From the NCBI GenBank assembly GCA_934500835.1, contig CAKSTR010000001.1:372001-436000 (forward strand): 64,000 nucleotides of DNA, written 5' to 3'. The position numbers were made by a program, and so were the translations under genes. The notes under the pieces were generated by a model. It was not told the DNA's origin. It ran no database searches and saw only the letters and a program-made list of their open reading frames with translations. Shown here piece after piece: positions 1-9,124 of this stretch. The stretch is from an uncultured Paracoccaceae bacterium. GTDB taxonomy: Bacteria; Pseudomonadota; Alphaproteobacteria; Rhodobacterales; Rhodobacteraceae. Position 1 is the stretch's first letter, and every line of letters begins with the position of its first letter.

Positions 1-676
1 AAAAGACCATGGCACCCGAGGGCATCGTCCAGACCGACATCGCCGAATCCTCGACCCCCTGCCCCATCCCCGAGGCCGCCATCTGCGCGACAACCGTGGC
101 CGGGTCCTCGGCCAGCAGGAAGCGCGCCACATCGGCGTTGTGGACGGTGATGTCGGGGATCACCCCGCCGCCCGCAGCGGGATCGGTGATCCGCCAGCCC
201 TGAAGGTTGGGCGGCAGATGGACAGCGTGGAAAATGCGCAGCGACAGCACGCGGCCGATACGTCCATCGGCGATCAGCTGGCGCACCGCCTGATGGCTGC
301 CCGAGCAGCGCAGATGGTGGTTGGTGGCGAAGGTCACGCCGGCGGCATCAGCGGCGCGGACCATCTCGGACGCCTCCTCCGCCGTCATCGCCAGCGGCTT
401 TTCGCACAGAACGTGCTTTCCGGCAGCAATCGCGGCCAAGGCCTGCGCCCTGTGTTTCTCGTTGGTCGAAGAGATATAGACAGCGTCCGTCGCCGGATCG
501 GCGAGTGCAGCCTGCAGATCGGCGCCGTGCGAGGGGATGCCATGTTCGGCCGCGTAGTCCGCCGCCCGCGCCGGACTGGTCGAGACGACCCAGGAGACAG
601 TATCGCCATTGCCGCGGAATGCCGCGATCATGTGCTGGGCCGCAATCGTGCTGGCCCCGACAAGTATCCAGCGCAT
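1..676 (-). CDS. Gfo/Idh/MocA family NAD(P)-dependent oxidoreductase (3' end outside window)
   Basis: The reading frame runs from an ATG at 676 off the left edge, giving 225 codons of an expected 330-370. The first 120 residues form a Rossmann fold starting with MRWILVGAS, followed by the family hallmark C-E-K-P at residues 91-94 and, at about 170-180, the G-G-G-V-I-P-D-I-T-V-H segment that carries the D and H expected in the active site. Such enzymes oxidise sugars, inositols or related polyols in the cytosol; the substrate cannot be read from this fragment. Two tandem LacI-type palindromes lie 37-74 bp upstream, which suggests carbohydrate-responsive control. The gene is divergent from the permease at 887. 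Confidence 0.88.
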   Translation of the reverse strand, partial: MRWILVGASTIAAQHMIAAFRGNGDTVSWVVSTSPARAADYAAEHGIPSHGADLQAALADPATDAVYISSTNEKHRAQALAAIAAGKHVLCEKPLAMTAEEASEMVRAADAAGVTFATNHHLRCSGSHQAVRQLIADGRIGRVLSLRIFHAVHLPPNLQGWRITDPAAGGGVIPDITVHNADVARFLLAEDPATVVAQMAASGMGQGVEDSAMSVWTMPSGAMVF

Positions 677-712
677 TCTCCCCCCTACGCCTCTGGCCCG
701 GCAGCCAGCTTA

Positions 713-750
713 TTGGACCGTTCCAAATCTTCACTATTGGAACGATCCAA
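713..750. promoter_or_regulatory. Tandem palindromic operators, LacI-family type
   Basis: Two 14 bp near-perfect palindromes with a central CG, TTGGACCGTTCCAA (713-726) and TTGGAACGATCCAA (737-750), lie with centres 24 bp apart in front of the oxidoreductase gene. A central CpG palindrome is the usual operator form of LacI-family sugar regulators. The cognate regulator is not in the window. The 24 bp spacing places both sites on nearly the same helix face. Confidence 0.65.
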
Positions 751-886
751 AACAGTCAAGCGATTCCCTGTGCCGGGGCTTCAACGGGTCTGGCGCGAAC
801 GGACTGCCGCTTGTCAGGGCGACCTTGCCGGACGGCGCCCTTGCAAGGCCATCCATGCTCTGCCATCTGAAGGGAAAGGAGAACGC

Positions 887-2050
887 ATGGCACTTCCGGG
901 CAATCAACAGCTTAGACTGTGGGGCATCGCGGCGCTGGTGTTCCTCGTGCTGCTCTGGGCGTTCGGGGATGTGCTGCTGCCCTTCCTTGTCGGCGGCGCC
1001 ATGGCCTATTTCCTCGATCCCGTCGCAGACCGGCTGGAGCGGGCGGGACTGTCGCGCACCGCTGCCACTGCGGTGATCTCGGTGGTCGCGCTTCTGATCG
1101 TGGTGCTGGTGGTTCTGGCGATCCTCCCGACGCTGATAAGCCAGTTGGCCGAGCTTGTCGCCGCAGCACCCGAGATCGCCACCCGTCTGCAGGACTTCTT
1201 GATGAAGCAGTTCCCCTCGCTGGCGGATTCCACTTCGACCATGCGAAAGATGCTGGACGATATCGGCCTTGTGCTCAAGGAGCAGGGCGGAGAACTGGCC
1301 GCGGGCGTCGTCAACTCGGCCCTCGGTGTGGTCTCGCTGGTGGTCTTTCTGCTGGTGGTGCCGGTGGTGGCCTTCTATCTGCTTCTGGACTGGGACAAGA
1401 TGATTGCCCGGATCGACAGCCTTCTGCCGCGCGACCATGCCGCAACCATCCGCCGTCTTGCGCGCGAGATCGACGTGGTGCTGGCAGGCTTCGTGCGCGG
1501 CCAGGTCTCGGTCTGCCTGCTTTTGGGGGGGTATTACTCGGTTGCCCTGATGCTGGCCGGGCTGCAGTTCGGGCTGATCGTGGGCGCCATTGCCGGGACG
1601 ATCACCTTCATTCCCTATGTCGGCGCGCTGGTGGGCGGGGTGCTGGCCATCGGGTTGGCGCTGTTCCAGTTCTGGGGCGACTGGGTTTCGATCGGGATCG
1701 TTGCCGCGATCTTCGGCATCGGGCAGTTCATGGAGGGCAATGTTCTGACGCCCAAGCTGGTGGGCAAGTCGGTCGGGCTGCATCCGGTCTGGCTGCTGGT
1801 GGCGCTGTCGGCCTTCGGTACGATTTTCGGCTTTGTGGGCATGCTGGTCGCGGTGCCGGTCGCCGCCTCCATCGGCGTGCTGACCCGCTTCGGGGTGGAG
1901 CAGTATCAGGCCAGTCTGCTTTATCGGGGCAAGGCGGACATGCTTTACACCAGCGTGGAACCCCCTGCACCAACGGTCGCGCCGCCCTCCAAGATCATCC
2001 TCGATGCCAACGCCCCTGCCGACAGCAAGGCCAAGGGACCGGGCGCTTGA
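887..2050 (+). CDS. AI-2E family transporter / PerM-like permease
   Basis: 387 residues. ATG at 887 follows AAAGGAGAACGC, a good ribosome binding site; the open frame extends upstream but has no comparable start. The protein has the AI-2E/PerM layout: two N-terminal hydrophobic helices (about residues 8-45), a third near 60-85, a soluble loop rich in charged residues (about 95-150), then several more membrane segments up to residue 345, and a soluble alanine/proline-rich tail. Family members are inner-membrane exporters or permeases of mostly unknown substrate. The gene overlaps hdaA by 4 bases, so the two are translationally coupled; this permease-Hda pairing is common in Rhodobacterales. 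Confidence 0.87.
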   Translation: MALPGNQQLRLWGIAALVFLVLLWAFGDVLLPFLVGGAMAYFLDPVADRLERAGLSRTAATAVISVVALLIVVLVVLAILPTLISQLAELVAAAPEIATRLQDFLMKQFPSLADSTSTMRKMLDDIGLVLKEQGGELAAGVVNSALGVVSLVVFLLVVPVVAFYLLLDWDKMIARIDSLLPRDHAATIRRLAREIDVVLAGFVRGQVSVCLLLGGYYSVALMLAGLQFGLIVGAIAGTITFIPYVGALVGGVLAIGLALFQFWGDWVSIGIVAAIFGIGQFMEGNVLTPKLVGKSVGLHPVWLLVALSAFGTIFGFVGMLVAVPVAASIGVLTRFGVEQYQASLLYRGKADMLYTSVEPPAPTVAPPSKIILDANAPADSKAKGPGA

Positions 2051-2727
2051 GCCGCCAGCTGGCCTTTGACCTGCCCGCCAAGGATGGAATGACGCGGGCC
2101 GAGTATTTCGTGGCCCCCGCCAATGCGCTGGCGCTGGCGGCGCTGGACGGCTGGCGGGATTGGCCGGGCGGCAAGATGCTGCTGATCGGTCCGTCGGGGG
2201 CCGGGAAATCCCATCTGGCGCAGATCTGGGCGGATGAGACTTTGGCGGCCCGCACCCATGGCAGCGGCCTGTCTGCGGCCGACATTCCCGCCCTTGCCCG
2301 GGCCGGCTGCGTGCTGGTCGAAGATGCCGAGGCGGTTGCCGGCTTTCCGGCGGCCGAGGCGGCGCTGTTCCACCTGCACAACCTTGTGGCGCAATCCGGC
2401 GGCGCGCTTCTGGTCACCGCCGCCACCCCGCCGCGCGACTGGGGCCTTGGCCTGCCTGACCTGCTGTCGCGGATGCAGGCCGCTCCCGTTACGCGGATCG
2501 AGGCGCCGGATGACGCGCTGCTGTCGGCCGTCCTGGTCAAGCTGTTTGCCGACCGCCAGCTGGCCGTGGCCCCGAACCTGATCCCCTATCTGGTGGCGCG
2601 GATGCCCCGGTCCATCGGGGCCGCGCGGGCCATGGTTGCCGCACTTGACGCGGCCGCGCTGGCGGAAGGCCGCGCTGTCACCCGGGCACTGGCGGCGGCG
2701 CTGCTGGACAGCAACGGGAACGAGTGA
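2047..2727 (+). CDS. hdaA: HdaA, DnaA-related regulatory ATPase
   Basis: 226 residues from a TTG start at 2047 that overlaps the permease stop codon (TTGA). The N-terminus carries Q4-L-A-F-D-L-P10, matching a sliding-clamp binding peptide at the place where Hda proteins have it. A Walker A loop G-P-S-G-A-G-K-S follows at about residue 45, and a degenerate Walker B with V-E-D-A near 90. The DnaA DNA-binding domain IV is absent, as expected for Hda. Hda proteins act with the clamp to stimulate ATP hydrolysis on DnaA and stop re-initiation. Next on the strand is ppk1, 43 bp downstream. Role assigned by family and context. Confidence 0.83.
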   Translation: MSRQLAFDLPAKDGMTRAEYFVAPANALALAALDGWRDWPGGKMLLIGPSGAGKSHLAQIWADETLAARTHGSGLSAADIPALARAGCVLVEDAEAVAGFPAAEAALFHLHNLVAQSGGALLVTAATPPRDWGLGLPDLLSRMQAAPVTRIEAPDDALLSAVLVKLFADRQLAVAPNLIPYLVARMPRSIGAARAMVAALDAAALAEGRAVTRALAAALLDSNGNE

Positions 2728-2770
2728 AAGACTGCCCGGAACCCGCCATTCCGGCGGCTTTTCGGAAGCC

Positions 2771-4975
2771 ATGACCGTCGCCGATTTCCTGAAGTCCCCG
2801 TTCCCCGCCCCCGTCGATCTGCCCGAGGGCGAGATCACCGGCCCCCGCCGCTTCTTCAACCGCGAACTGTCCTGGCTGGCCTTCAACTGGCGGGTGCTGG
2901 ACGAAGCCGCCAACCCCGCCGTGCCCTTGCTGGAGCGGCTGCGCTTCCTGTCGATCTCGGCCACCAACCTGGACGAATTCTATACCGTGCGCGTGGCCGG
3001 GCTGCGCGCGCTGGTGCGCACCGGCAACCAGACCCATTCCGAGGACGGCCGCTCGCCCGCCGAGCAACTGGCGCTGATCCATGCCGATGCGCGGGCGTTG
3101 CTGCAGACCCAGCAGACCACCTACAAGGCGCTGCGCCGCGAGATGGAGGCGGCGGGAATCGACCTTGTCAGCCGCTCGAAACTGACGGTGCGCGACCAGA
3201 GATTCCTTGAACAGCATTTCCTGTCCAATGTCTTTCCGGTGCTCTCCCCGCTTGCCATCGACCCCGCACACCCGTTCCCGTTCATCCCCAACACCGGCTT
3301 TTCGCTGGCGCTGGAATTGGAGCGGGTCGCCGACAAGCGCCGCCTGCAGGCCCTTTTGCCGATCCCGCAGCAGATCGCCCGCTTCACCCGGCTGCCGGGC
3401 AAAGAGGGCGAGAACCGTTTCCTGCCGCTTGAGGAACTGCTCCTCCTGCATCTCGACATGCTGTTCCCCGGCTATGTGAACCGCGGCCATTGCCTGTTCC
3501 GCGTGTTGCGCGACAGCGACCTTGAGGTCGAGGACGAGGCCGAGGATCTGGTCCGCGAATTCGAGGTCGCCCTGAAACGACGGCGCCGCGGCGAGGTGAT
3601 CCGCCTGAAGATGTCGGCCGGCGCGCCTGAAGAACTGCGCGCCCTGATCATGGAAGAGCTGCAGGTCACCGAATCCGAAGTGGTCGAAGTGCGCGGCCTT
3701 CTGGGCATTGCCGATCTGAAGGAACTGGTGCTCTCCTCGCGCCCCGATCTGCTGTGGCCGACCTTCACCCCGCGGGTGCCCGAGCGTCTGCAGGATCACG
3801 AAGGCGACATGTTCGCCGCGATCAAGCAGAAGGACATGCTTCTGCACCACCCCTACGAGACCTTCGATCTGGTGATCCGCTTCCTTGAACAAGCGGCGCG
3901 CGACCCCAATGTGCTGGCGATCAAGCAGACGCTTTACCGCACCTCATGGGACAGCCCGATCGTTTCCTCGCTTTGCGAGGCGGCCGAGAACGGCAAGTCC
4001 GTCACGGCCCTGGTGGAGTTGAAGGCCCGCTTCGACGAGGCCGCCAACATTCGGCAAAGCCGGCGGCTGGAACGGGCGGGCGCGCATGTGGTTTACGGGT
4101 TCATGCATCTGAAAACACACGCGAAAATCAGTACCGTCGTGCGGCGCGAGGGTGAAAATCTGGTGACCTACACCCATTACGGCACCGGCAACTATCACCC
4201 GATCACCGCGCGGATCTACACCGACCTGTCGTTCTTCACCTGCGATGCAGCCCTTGGCCGCGATGCCACCAAGGTCTTCAATTACCTGTCGGGCTATGTG
4301 CAGCCGCAGGGGCTTGAGAACCTTGCCATCAGCCCCATTTCGCTGAAGCAGCGCCTGCTGGACCTGATCGCGCGCGAGGCCGACCATGCCCGCGAAGGAC
4401 GCCCCGCCGCGATCTGGGCCAAGATGAACAGCCTGATCGAACCCGAGGTGATCGACGCGCTTTATGCCGCCTCGAATGCCGGCGTGAAGATCACGCTGGT
4501 CGTGCGCGGCATCTGCGGCGTGCGGCCGGGGGTCAGGGGCCTGTCCGAGAACATCCGCGTGAAATCCATCGTTGGGCGGTTTCTGGAACACAGCCGCATC
4601 GTCTGCTTCGGCAATGGCCACGCCCTGCCCTCGCGCAATGCGCGGGTGTTCTTTTCTTCCGCCGACTGGATGGGCCGCAACCTCAACCGCCGCGTGGAGA
4701 CCCTGGTCGAGGCGCATAACCCCACGGTGAAAAGCCAGATCATGGGGCAGATCATGGCGGCCAACCTTGCCGACGAGGCGCAAAGCTGGGTGCTGTCGGC
4801 CGATGGCACCTATCGGCGCGACCTGTCGCACGGCGAGCGGCCGCTCTTCGCCTGCCACCGCTTCTTCATGGAGAACCCCTCGCTGTCCGGGCGCGGCACG
4901 GCGGGGGCCAAGGATGTGCAGCGCATCGCCGTAACGCCCGAGGATGGTCAGGGCAGCGGACAGGCTGCAGGCTGA
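2771..4975 (+). CDS. ppk1: Polyphosphate kinase 1
   Basis: 734 residues, normal for PPK1. The N domain opens with [14 protein letters not shown], the typical PPK signature, followed by the L-D-E-F-Y motif. Catalytic phospholipase-D-like domains hold T-H-A-K, with H450 the predicted phosphorylated histidine, and the later [16 protein letters not shown] box. It transfers the gamma phosphate of ATP to polyphosphate. ATG at 2771 was preferred because the conserved N-terminus begins just after it; the open frame upstream overlaps hdaA. ppx follows, so synthesis and hydrolysis of polyphosphate are encoded side by side. Confidence 0.97.
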   Translation: MTVADFLKSPFPAPVDLPEGEITGPRRFFNRELSWLAFNWRVLDEAANPAVPLLERLRFLSISATNLDEFYTVRVAGLRALVRTGNQTHSEDGRSPAEQLALIHADARALLQTQQTTYKALRREMEAAGIDLVSRSKLTVRDQRFLEQHFLSNVFPVLSPLAIDPAHPFPFIPNTGFSLALELERVADKRRLQALLPIPQQIARFTRLPGKEGENRFLPLEELLLLHLDMLFPGYVNRGHCLFRVLRDSDLEVEDEAEDLVREFEVALKRRRRGEVIRLKMSAGAPEELRALIMEELQVTESEVVEVRGLLGIADLKELVLSSRPDLLWPTFTPRVPERLQDHEGDMFAAIKQKDMLLHHPYETFDLVIRFLEQAARDPNVLAIKQTLYRTSWDSPIVSSLCEAAENGKSVTALVELKARFDEAANIRQSRRLERAGAHVVYGFMHLKTHAKISTVVRREGENLVTYTHYGTGNYHPITARIYTDLSFFTCDAALGRDATKVFNYLSGYVQPQGLENLAISPISLKQRLLDLIAREADHAREGRPAAIWAKMNSLIEPEVIDALYAASNAGVKITLVVRGICGVRPGVRGLSENIRVKSIVGRFLEHSRIVCFGNGHALPSRNARVFFSSADWMGRNLNRRVETLVEAHNPTVKSQIMGQIMAANLADEAQSWVLSADGTYRRDLSHGERPLFACHRFFMENPSLSGRGTAGAKDVQRIAVTPEDGQGSGQAAG

Positions 4976-5072
4976 CCCGCCCGGCCGCGAAAGCCGCCCC
5001 CTGCAGGGACGGGCGCTGCGACAAGCGCCTGCGTCGCGCGGATGAGGTGGCAACCGCCGCATTCCCAAATGG

Positions 5073-5101
5073 TTGACCCCGGCGGATGCGGCGGGCATCT
5101 A
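5073..5101 (+). promoter_or_regulatory. Predicted sigma70-type promoter for ppx
   Basis: TTGACC at 5073-5078 and CATCTA at 5096-5101 are separated by exactly 17 bp. A small inverted repeat, CTAGGG (5099-5104) and CCCTAG (5114-5119), covers the likely start site. This would let ppx be transcribed apart from ppk1. Inference from sequence only. Confidence 0.4.
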
Positions 5102-5130
5102 GGGGCACCACCACCCTAGGGGATTCTGTC

Positions 5131-6705
5131 ATGGCTGCCGACGGCGAAAAACCCGATCCGCACGATGACGACGAAGATGGCGGGGACTGGGGCCCCTTCG
5201 GCCGGCCGCTGTTCGACGATCCTTCCGCCCGGGCGCTGTCGCGGGTGGGGGTTGTGGATGTCGGCTCCAACTCTGTCCGGATGGTGGTGTTTGACGGCGC
5301 CGCCCGCTCGCCCGCCTATTTCTACAACGAAAAGATCATGTGCGGCCTTGGCAAGGGTCTGGCCCAGACCGGCCATCTGAACCCCGAAGGCAAGGCCCGT
5401 GCCCTTTCGGCGCTGAAGCGCTTTTCGCTTCTGGCCAAGGGGATGAGCGTCTCGCCTTTCACCGTCGTCGCCACCGCCGCCACGCGTGAGGCGACCGACG
5501 GGCCCGAATTCCAGGCCCAGGTCCTGCGCGAGACCGGGTTGAAGCTGCATGTCATCGACGGGGCCGAAGAGGCGCGGCTTTCCGCACAGGGTGTGCTTCT
5601 GGGCTGGCCCGATGCCAAGGGCATCGTCTGCGACATCGGCGGCAACTCGATGGAACTGGCCCGCATCGGCAATGGTCGCGTCGGCCACCGGGTCTCGACC
5701 CCGCTTGGTCCCTTCCGGCTGCAACAGATCGAGGGCGGGCAGAAGAAGCGCAAGCAGCAGATCGACGACATTCTGGCCCGTACGGCCAAGGTCATCCGCC
5801 CCAACAATGACCGGGTCTATCTGGTTGGCGGCAGCTGGCGCGTCATCGCCCGGCTGGACATGGAGCGCCGCTCTTACCCGCTGACCGTCCTGCATGAATA
5901 CCGCATGACGCCGGAGGGGTTGCTGGACACGCTGGACTGGCTGTCCACCGCCGACCTTGCCGCCCTGCGCGGCCGCACCGGCACATCGGCCGAACGGATG
6001 GAACTGGTTCCCCTTGCCTGCGAGGTCCTGCGCGAGACGATCCGGGCGCTGAAACCTTCGGAAATCGACGTCTCCTCTTACGGCATCCGCGAGGGACTTC
6101 TGTACGAACAGATGCCCGAACGGCTGCGCGCCCGCGACCCTCTGATCGAGGCGGCGCGGATGACCGAACTGATCCAGGCCCGCATCCCCGGCTTCGGCAA
6201 GAAGCTGTTCATCTTCCTTGAACCGCTGTTCAAGGGATGTTCGGAGGAACGGCTGCGTCTGGTCAAGGCCGCCTGCCTTCTGCATGACACCACCTGGCGC
6301 GCCCATCCCGACTATCGGGCCGAGGCCTGTTTCGACAATGCCACCCGCGCCAACCTTGGCGGGCTGGACCATCCGGGGCGGGTCTTCCTTGGGCTGGCGC
6401 TGCTGCATCGCTACAAGAACAGCCGATCAGGCAGCCGGATGGAGCCGCTGTTCCGTCTTCTGCCCGAGGAGGACATCAATCAGGCCGGGGTTCTGGGCAA
6501 GGCCATGCGCTTTGGCGCCATGTTCGCCGTCAGCGACCCCGCCGAAGCGGGCGAGCTGCGCTGGCACCCCAAGAAACGCCAGCTGACGCTGTGCCTGACC
6601 GAACAGGGCGTCGGCCTGTTCGGTGAGGTGGCGCAGGCGCGTTTCGCCTCGCTGACGCAGGCACTGAAAGCCGAAGGCAAGGTGGAGCGGGGCAAATCTG
6701 CCTAG
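5131..6705 (+). CDS. ppx: Exopolyphosphatase, Ppx/GppA family
   Basis: 524 residues. ATG at 5131 follows AGGGGATTCTGTC; an ATG at 5086 in the same frame lies in a low-quality leader. After an acidic N-terminal stretch the ASKHA phosphate-1 motif G-V-V-D-V-G-S-N-S-V-R appears at about residue 40, then A-T-A-A-T-R-E-A and D-I-G-G-N-S-M-E-L, all typical of Ppx/GppA. A C-terminal helical HD-like part (about 330-510) follows. The enzyme removes terminal phosphates from polyphosphate, and members can also act on pppGpp. It pairs with ppk1 upstream. Its 3' end overlaps the convergent GFA gene by 4 bases. Confidence 0.93.
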   Translation: MAADGEKPDPHDDDEDGGDWGPFGRPLFDDPSARALSRVGVVDVGSNSVRMVVFDGAARSPAYFYNEKIMCGLGKGLAQTGHLNPEGKARALSALKRFSLLAKGMSVSPFTVVATAATREATDGPEFQAQVLRETGLKLHVIDGAEEARLSAQGVLLGWPDAKGIVCDIGGNSMELARIGNGRVGHRVSTPLGPFRLQQIEGGQKKRKQQIDDILARTAKVIRPNNDRVYLVGGSWRVIARLDMERRSYPLTVLHEYRMTPEGLLDTLDWLSTADLAALRGRTGTSAERMELVPLACEVLRETIRALKPSEIDVSSYGIREGLLYEQMPERLRARDPLIEAARMTELIQARIPGFGKKLFIFLEPLFKGCSEERLRLVKAACLLHDTTWRAHPDYRAEACFDNATRANLGGLDHPGRVFLGLALLHRYKNSRSGSRMEPLFRLLPEEDINQAGVLGKAMRFGAMFAVSDPAEAGELRWHPKKRQLTLCLTEQGVGLFGEVAQARFASLTQALKAEGKVERGKSA

Positions 6706-7124
6706 CGTTTCGGATCGAAGCGCAACGTCCCGATGATCCCGCCCGAAGCGCCGTCCGAGGGATGGGCGATCCCGTCCATCACCGGCAGTTCCGCGAAATC
6801 GAACGGGCTGATGCCCTCAAGACAGGCCGCATTGACGCCGATCTGGTGCGGGTTCGATCGGCGCCGGTGATGGGTGTAGATGCCGCAGGTGCCGCAGAAC
6901 CAGTGCTGCGCCACTTTGGTGTTGAACTGATACAGCACCAGCCGGTCAGCCCCGGCCACCGGTTCGAAATCCGCTAGCGTCGCGGTCAGCGCCACTGCGC
7001 CGCGCATCCTGCAATAGGAACAGTTGCAGCGCCGCCCCGCCGCCATACCGCCGGTAAGCCGCAGGCGAAATCGCACCGCCCCGCAGTGGCAGGCCCCGTC
7101 CAGCAGGGGTCTTTCGTCTTTCAT
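6702..7124 (-). CDS. GFA/CENP-V family zinc protein
   Basis: 140 residues with the GFA zinc-binding pattern: C-H-C-G-A-V at residues 12-17, N-C-S-Y-C-R near 34-39, and F-C-G-T-C-G-I-Y near 75-82. These cysteines bind one or two zinc ions in the beta fold shared with glutathione-dependent formaldehyde-activating enzyme. Many members have no proven enzyme activity, so only a cytosolic thiol- or aldehyde-related role can be suggested. The gene is convergent with ppx and overlaps its stop codon. It is a full-length member. Confidence 0.85.
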   Translation of the reverse strand: MKDERPLLDGACHCGAVRFRLRLTGGMAAGRRCNCSYCRMRGAVALTATLADFEPVAGADRLVLYQFNTKVAQHWFCGTCGIYTHHRRRSNPHQIGVNAACLEGISPFDFAELPVMDGIAHPSDGASGGIIGTLRFDPKR

Positions 7125-7246
7125 CGCGCCCCCCGGATTGCATGGCCAGGCTAGCCGGGGGTGACTTCGCCCGCAACATGGGCGACAGCATCTTGTCCTT
7201 CCCCGATCCGCCCCTGTAGCTTGCCCCGATCAGCCCGGAGACCGCC

Positions 7247-7861
7247 ATGCCCCTGCGCCTCGACCATGTCGCCATTTCCTCGCTGACGCTGGACGAAGGC
7301 GTCGCGGCGGTCGAGGTGGCACTCGGGGTTCCTCTGGCCGGGGGCGGACAGCATCCGCATATGGCGACGCACAACCGGCTTCTGGGGCTTGGCGATCTAT
7401 ACCTTGAGGTCATCGCAGCCGATCCTTCGGCCCCGCGCCCGGCCTGGCCGCGCTGGTTCGATCTGGACCGGTTCACCGGCCCGCCGCGCCTGACCAACTG
7501 GATCGCCGCCTGTGACGACATCGCGGCGGCGCTTGCCCTTGCACCCGAAGGCAGCGGCGTGCCGGTGCAACTGGCGCGGGGCGACTATCGCTGGCAGATG
7601 GCGATCCCGGGCGATGGCCGCCTGCCCTTCGACGGCTGCTATCCCGCGCTGATCCAGTGGCAGGGCGATCTGCATCCCGCCCGTGCCCTGCCCGACTCCG
7701 GCGTCCGCCTGACCCTGCTGGAAATCGCCCACCCGGAGGCGGCGGCCCTGCGCAAGGCGCTGGCAGCTTTCGCCGACCCAAGGGTGCAGATCGTGCAGGG
7801 GCCGGCCAAGGCGCTGCGTGCCAGCTTCTCGACCCCCCATGGCGAAAGGGCTCTGGAATGA
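7247..7861 (+). CDS. VOC superfamily protein with glyoxalase-like domain
   Basis: 204 residues. The protein begins M-P-L-R-L-D-H-V-A-I, the first strand and metal histidine of a VOC module, and contains L-G-D-L-Y-L-E-V-I-A near residue 45-55, the edge strand that usually gives a glutamate ligand. It looks like the single-chain glyoxalase-like type. Substrate unknown. GGAG 7 bases before the ATG supports the start. Its TGA overlaps the ATG of the acetyltransferase by 4 bases, indicating a two-gene operon. Confidence 0.78.
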   Translation: MPLRLDHVAISSLTLDEGVAAVEVALGVPLAGGGQHPHMATHNRLLGLGDLYLEVIAADPSAPRPAWPRWFDLDRFTGPPRLTNWIAACDDIAAALALAPEGSGVPVQLARGDYRWQMAIPGDGRLPFDGCYPALIQWQGDLHPARALPDSGVRLTLLEIAHPEAAALRKALAAFADPRVQIVQGPAKALRASFSTPHGERALE

Positions 7862-8343
7862 TCCGCTCTGCTCTGCCACAGGATGCCGATGCCCTGGCGC
7901 GGCTGTGGAATCCCTGGATCACCGGAACGGCCATCACCTTCAACCCGACGCCGAAGACCGGGGCCGAGATCGCCGACCTGATCGCCGCCCGCCGAGACGC
8001 CGGCCACGCCTTCCTGCTGGCCGAGACCGAGGGCCAGCTTCTGGGCTTTGCCACCTACAGCCAGTTTCGCGGCGGTGCCGGCTATGCCCGCTGCATGGAG
8101 CACACCATCATCCTTGCACCCGAAGCCCGCGGTCGCGGCACCGGCAGGGCGCTGATGGCAGCGATCGAGGACCACGCCCGCAACGCAGGCGCGCATCAGA
8201 TGATCGGCGGCATCTCGGGCGAGAACCCCGAGGCGCGCACCTTCCATGAGCATCTCGGGTTTCGGCTGATCGCGACGATCCCCGAGGCCGGGTTCAAGTT
8301 CGGCCGCTACATGGATCTGCTGCTGCTGGCAAAACGCCTCTGA
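7858..8343 (+). CDS. GNAT family N-acetyltransferase, phosphinothricin-acetyltransferase-like
   Basis: 161 residues from an ATG that overlaps the upstream stop codon (ATGA). The acetyl-CoA binding loop is A-R-G-R-G-T-G-R-A-L at about residues 88-97, following the beta strand E-H-T-I-I-L. The N-terminal I-R-S-A-L-P-Q-D-A-D-A-L and the later G-E-N-P-E-A-R-T-F-H-E-H-L-G-F box resemble phosphinothricin/methionine-sulfone acetyltransferases (Pat/MddA type). These N-acetylate small amino-acid analogues in the cytosol. Actual substrate not shown. Coupled to the VOC gene. Confidence 0.85.
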   Translation: MIRSALPQDADALARLWNPWITGTAITFNPTPKTGAEIADLIAARRDAGHAFLLAETEGQLLGFATYSQFRGGAGYARCMEHTIILAPEARGRGTGRALMAAIEDHARNAGAHQMIGGISGENPEARTFHEHLGFRLIATIPEAGFKFGRYMDLLLLAKRL

Positions 8344-8371
8344 CATTCCCGTGCACCTGCGCGGGCAGCGC

Positions 8372-8401
8372 TTGCCCGCGACCGTTCCCGCCCGCTAATA
8401 T
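8372..8401 (+). promoter_or_regulatory. Predicted promoter of the TerB/J-domain gene
   Basis: TTGCCC (8372-8377), 18 bp spacer, TAATAT (8396-8401). The ATG of the next gene is at 8411, only 9 bases after the -10 box, and no Shine-Dalgarno fits between them. This suggests a leaderless or nearly leaderless mRNA. Confidence 0.5.
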
Positions 8402-8410
8402 CGATCCATC

Positions 8411-9124
8411 ATGTCGATCTGGACCCGTATCGCCGCCGCTCTTGCCGCCCTAGCCAAGGGCGAACCGCTGTCGGCGGTGTTCGACCGGCTGCTTGGCGCG
8501 CCGGCGCCCGAACAGTCGGTGGGGTTCACCATCGCCGTCCTTGCCCTTGGCGCCAAGATGGCCAAGGCCGACGGCACCGTGACGCGGGCCGAGGTCACCG
8601 CCTTCCGCCGCATCTTCCGCTTCCCCCCCGGGGAAGAGGAACATGCCGCCCATGTCTTCGACCTGGCCCGTCAGGATGTGGCGGGCTTTGACGCCTATGC
8701 CCGCAAGATCGCCCGGCTTTTCAACCCCGAAGGCCGCCGTATCTGCGCCGATGACCACCATATCCTTGTCGATGTGCTGGAGGCCCTGTTCCAGATCGCT
8801 TTGGCCGATGGCAGCTATCACCCCGGGGAAGATGCCTTCCTTGCCCATGTCGCCAAGGAGTTCGGGCTGGACGGGCCCTGCTTCACCACCGTGCGCGCCC
8901 GCCTGGTCGAAGGCGCACCGCGCGATCCCTATGATGTGCTTGGCCTGCCCCGCGATGCGTCGAAGGATCAGGCGCGTCAGGCCTGGAAGGGACTGGTGCG
9001 CGACACCCATCCCGATGTGATGCAAGCCCGCGGTGTGCCGCCCGAAGCCATGAAACTTGCCGAGCGGCGGCTTCAGACCATCAACGAAGCCTGGAAACAG
9101 ATCTCGGAAAAAGAGGCGGCATGA
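8411..9124 (+). CDS. DjlA/DjiA-like protein: TerB domain plus C-terminal J domain
   Basis: 237 residues. A helical TerB/tellurite-resistance-like domain covers about residues 25-165 (A-K-M-A-K-A-D-G-T-V-T-R-A-E, then A-L-A-D-G-S-Y-H-P-G-E-D). A J domain follows (about 173-235) with D-P-Y-D-V-L-G-L and the catalytic H-P-D in T-H-P-D-V. J domains stimulate DnaK ATPase. Unlike enteric DjlA there is no clear N-terminal membrane anchor, only an amphipathic start. The stop codon overlaps the following EEP gene (ATGA). A promoter ends 9 bases before the ATG. Confidence 0.85.
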   Translation: MSIWTRIAAALAALAKGEPLSAVFDRLLGAPAPEQSVGFTIAVLALGAKMAKADGTVTRAEVTAFRRIFRFPPGEEEHAAHVFDLARQDVAGFDAYARKIARLFNPEGRRICADDHHILVDVLEALFQIALADGSYHPGEDAFLAHVAKEFGLDGPCFTTVRARLVEGAPRDPYDVLGLPRDASKDQARQAWKGLVRDTHPDVMQARGVPPEAMKLAERRLQTINEAWKQISEKEAA

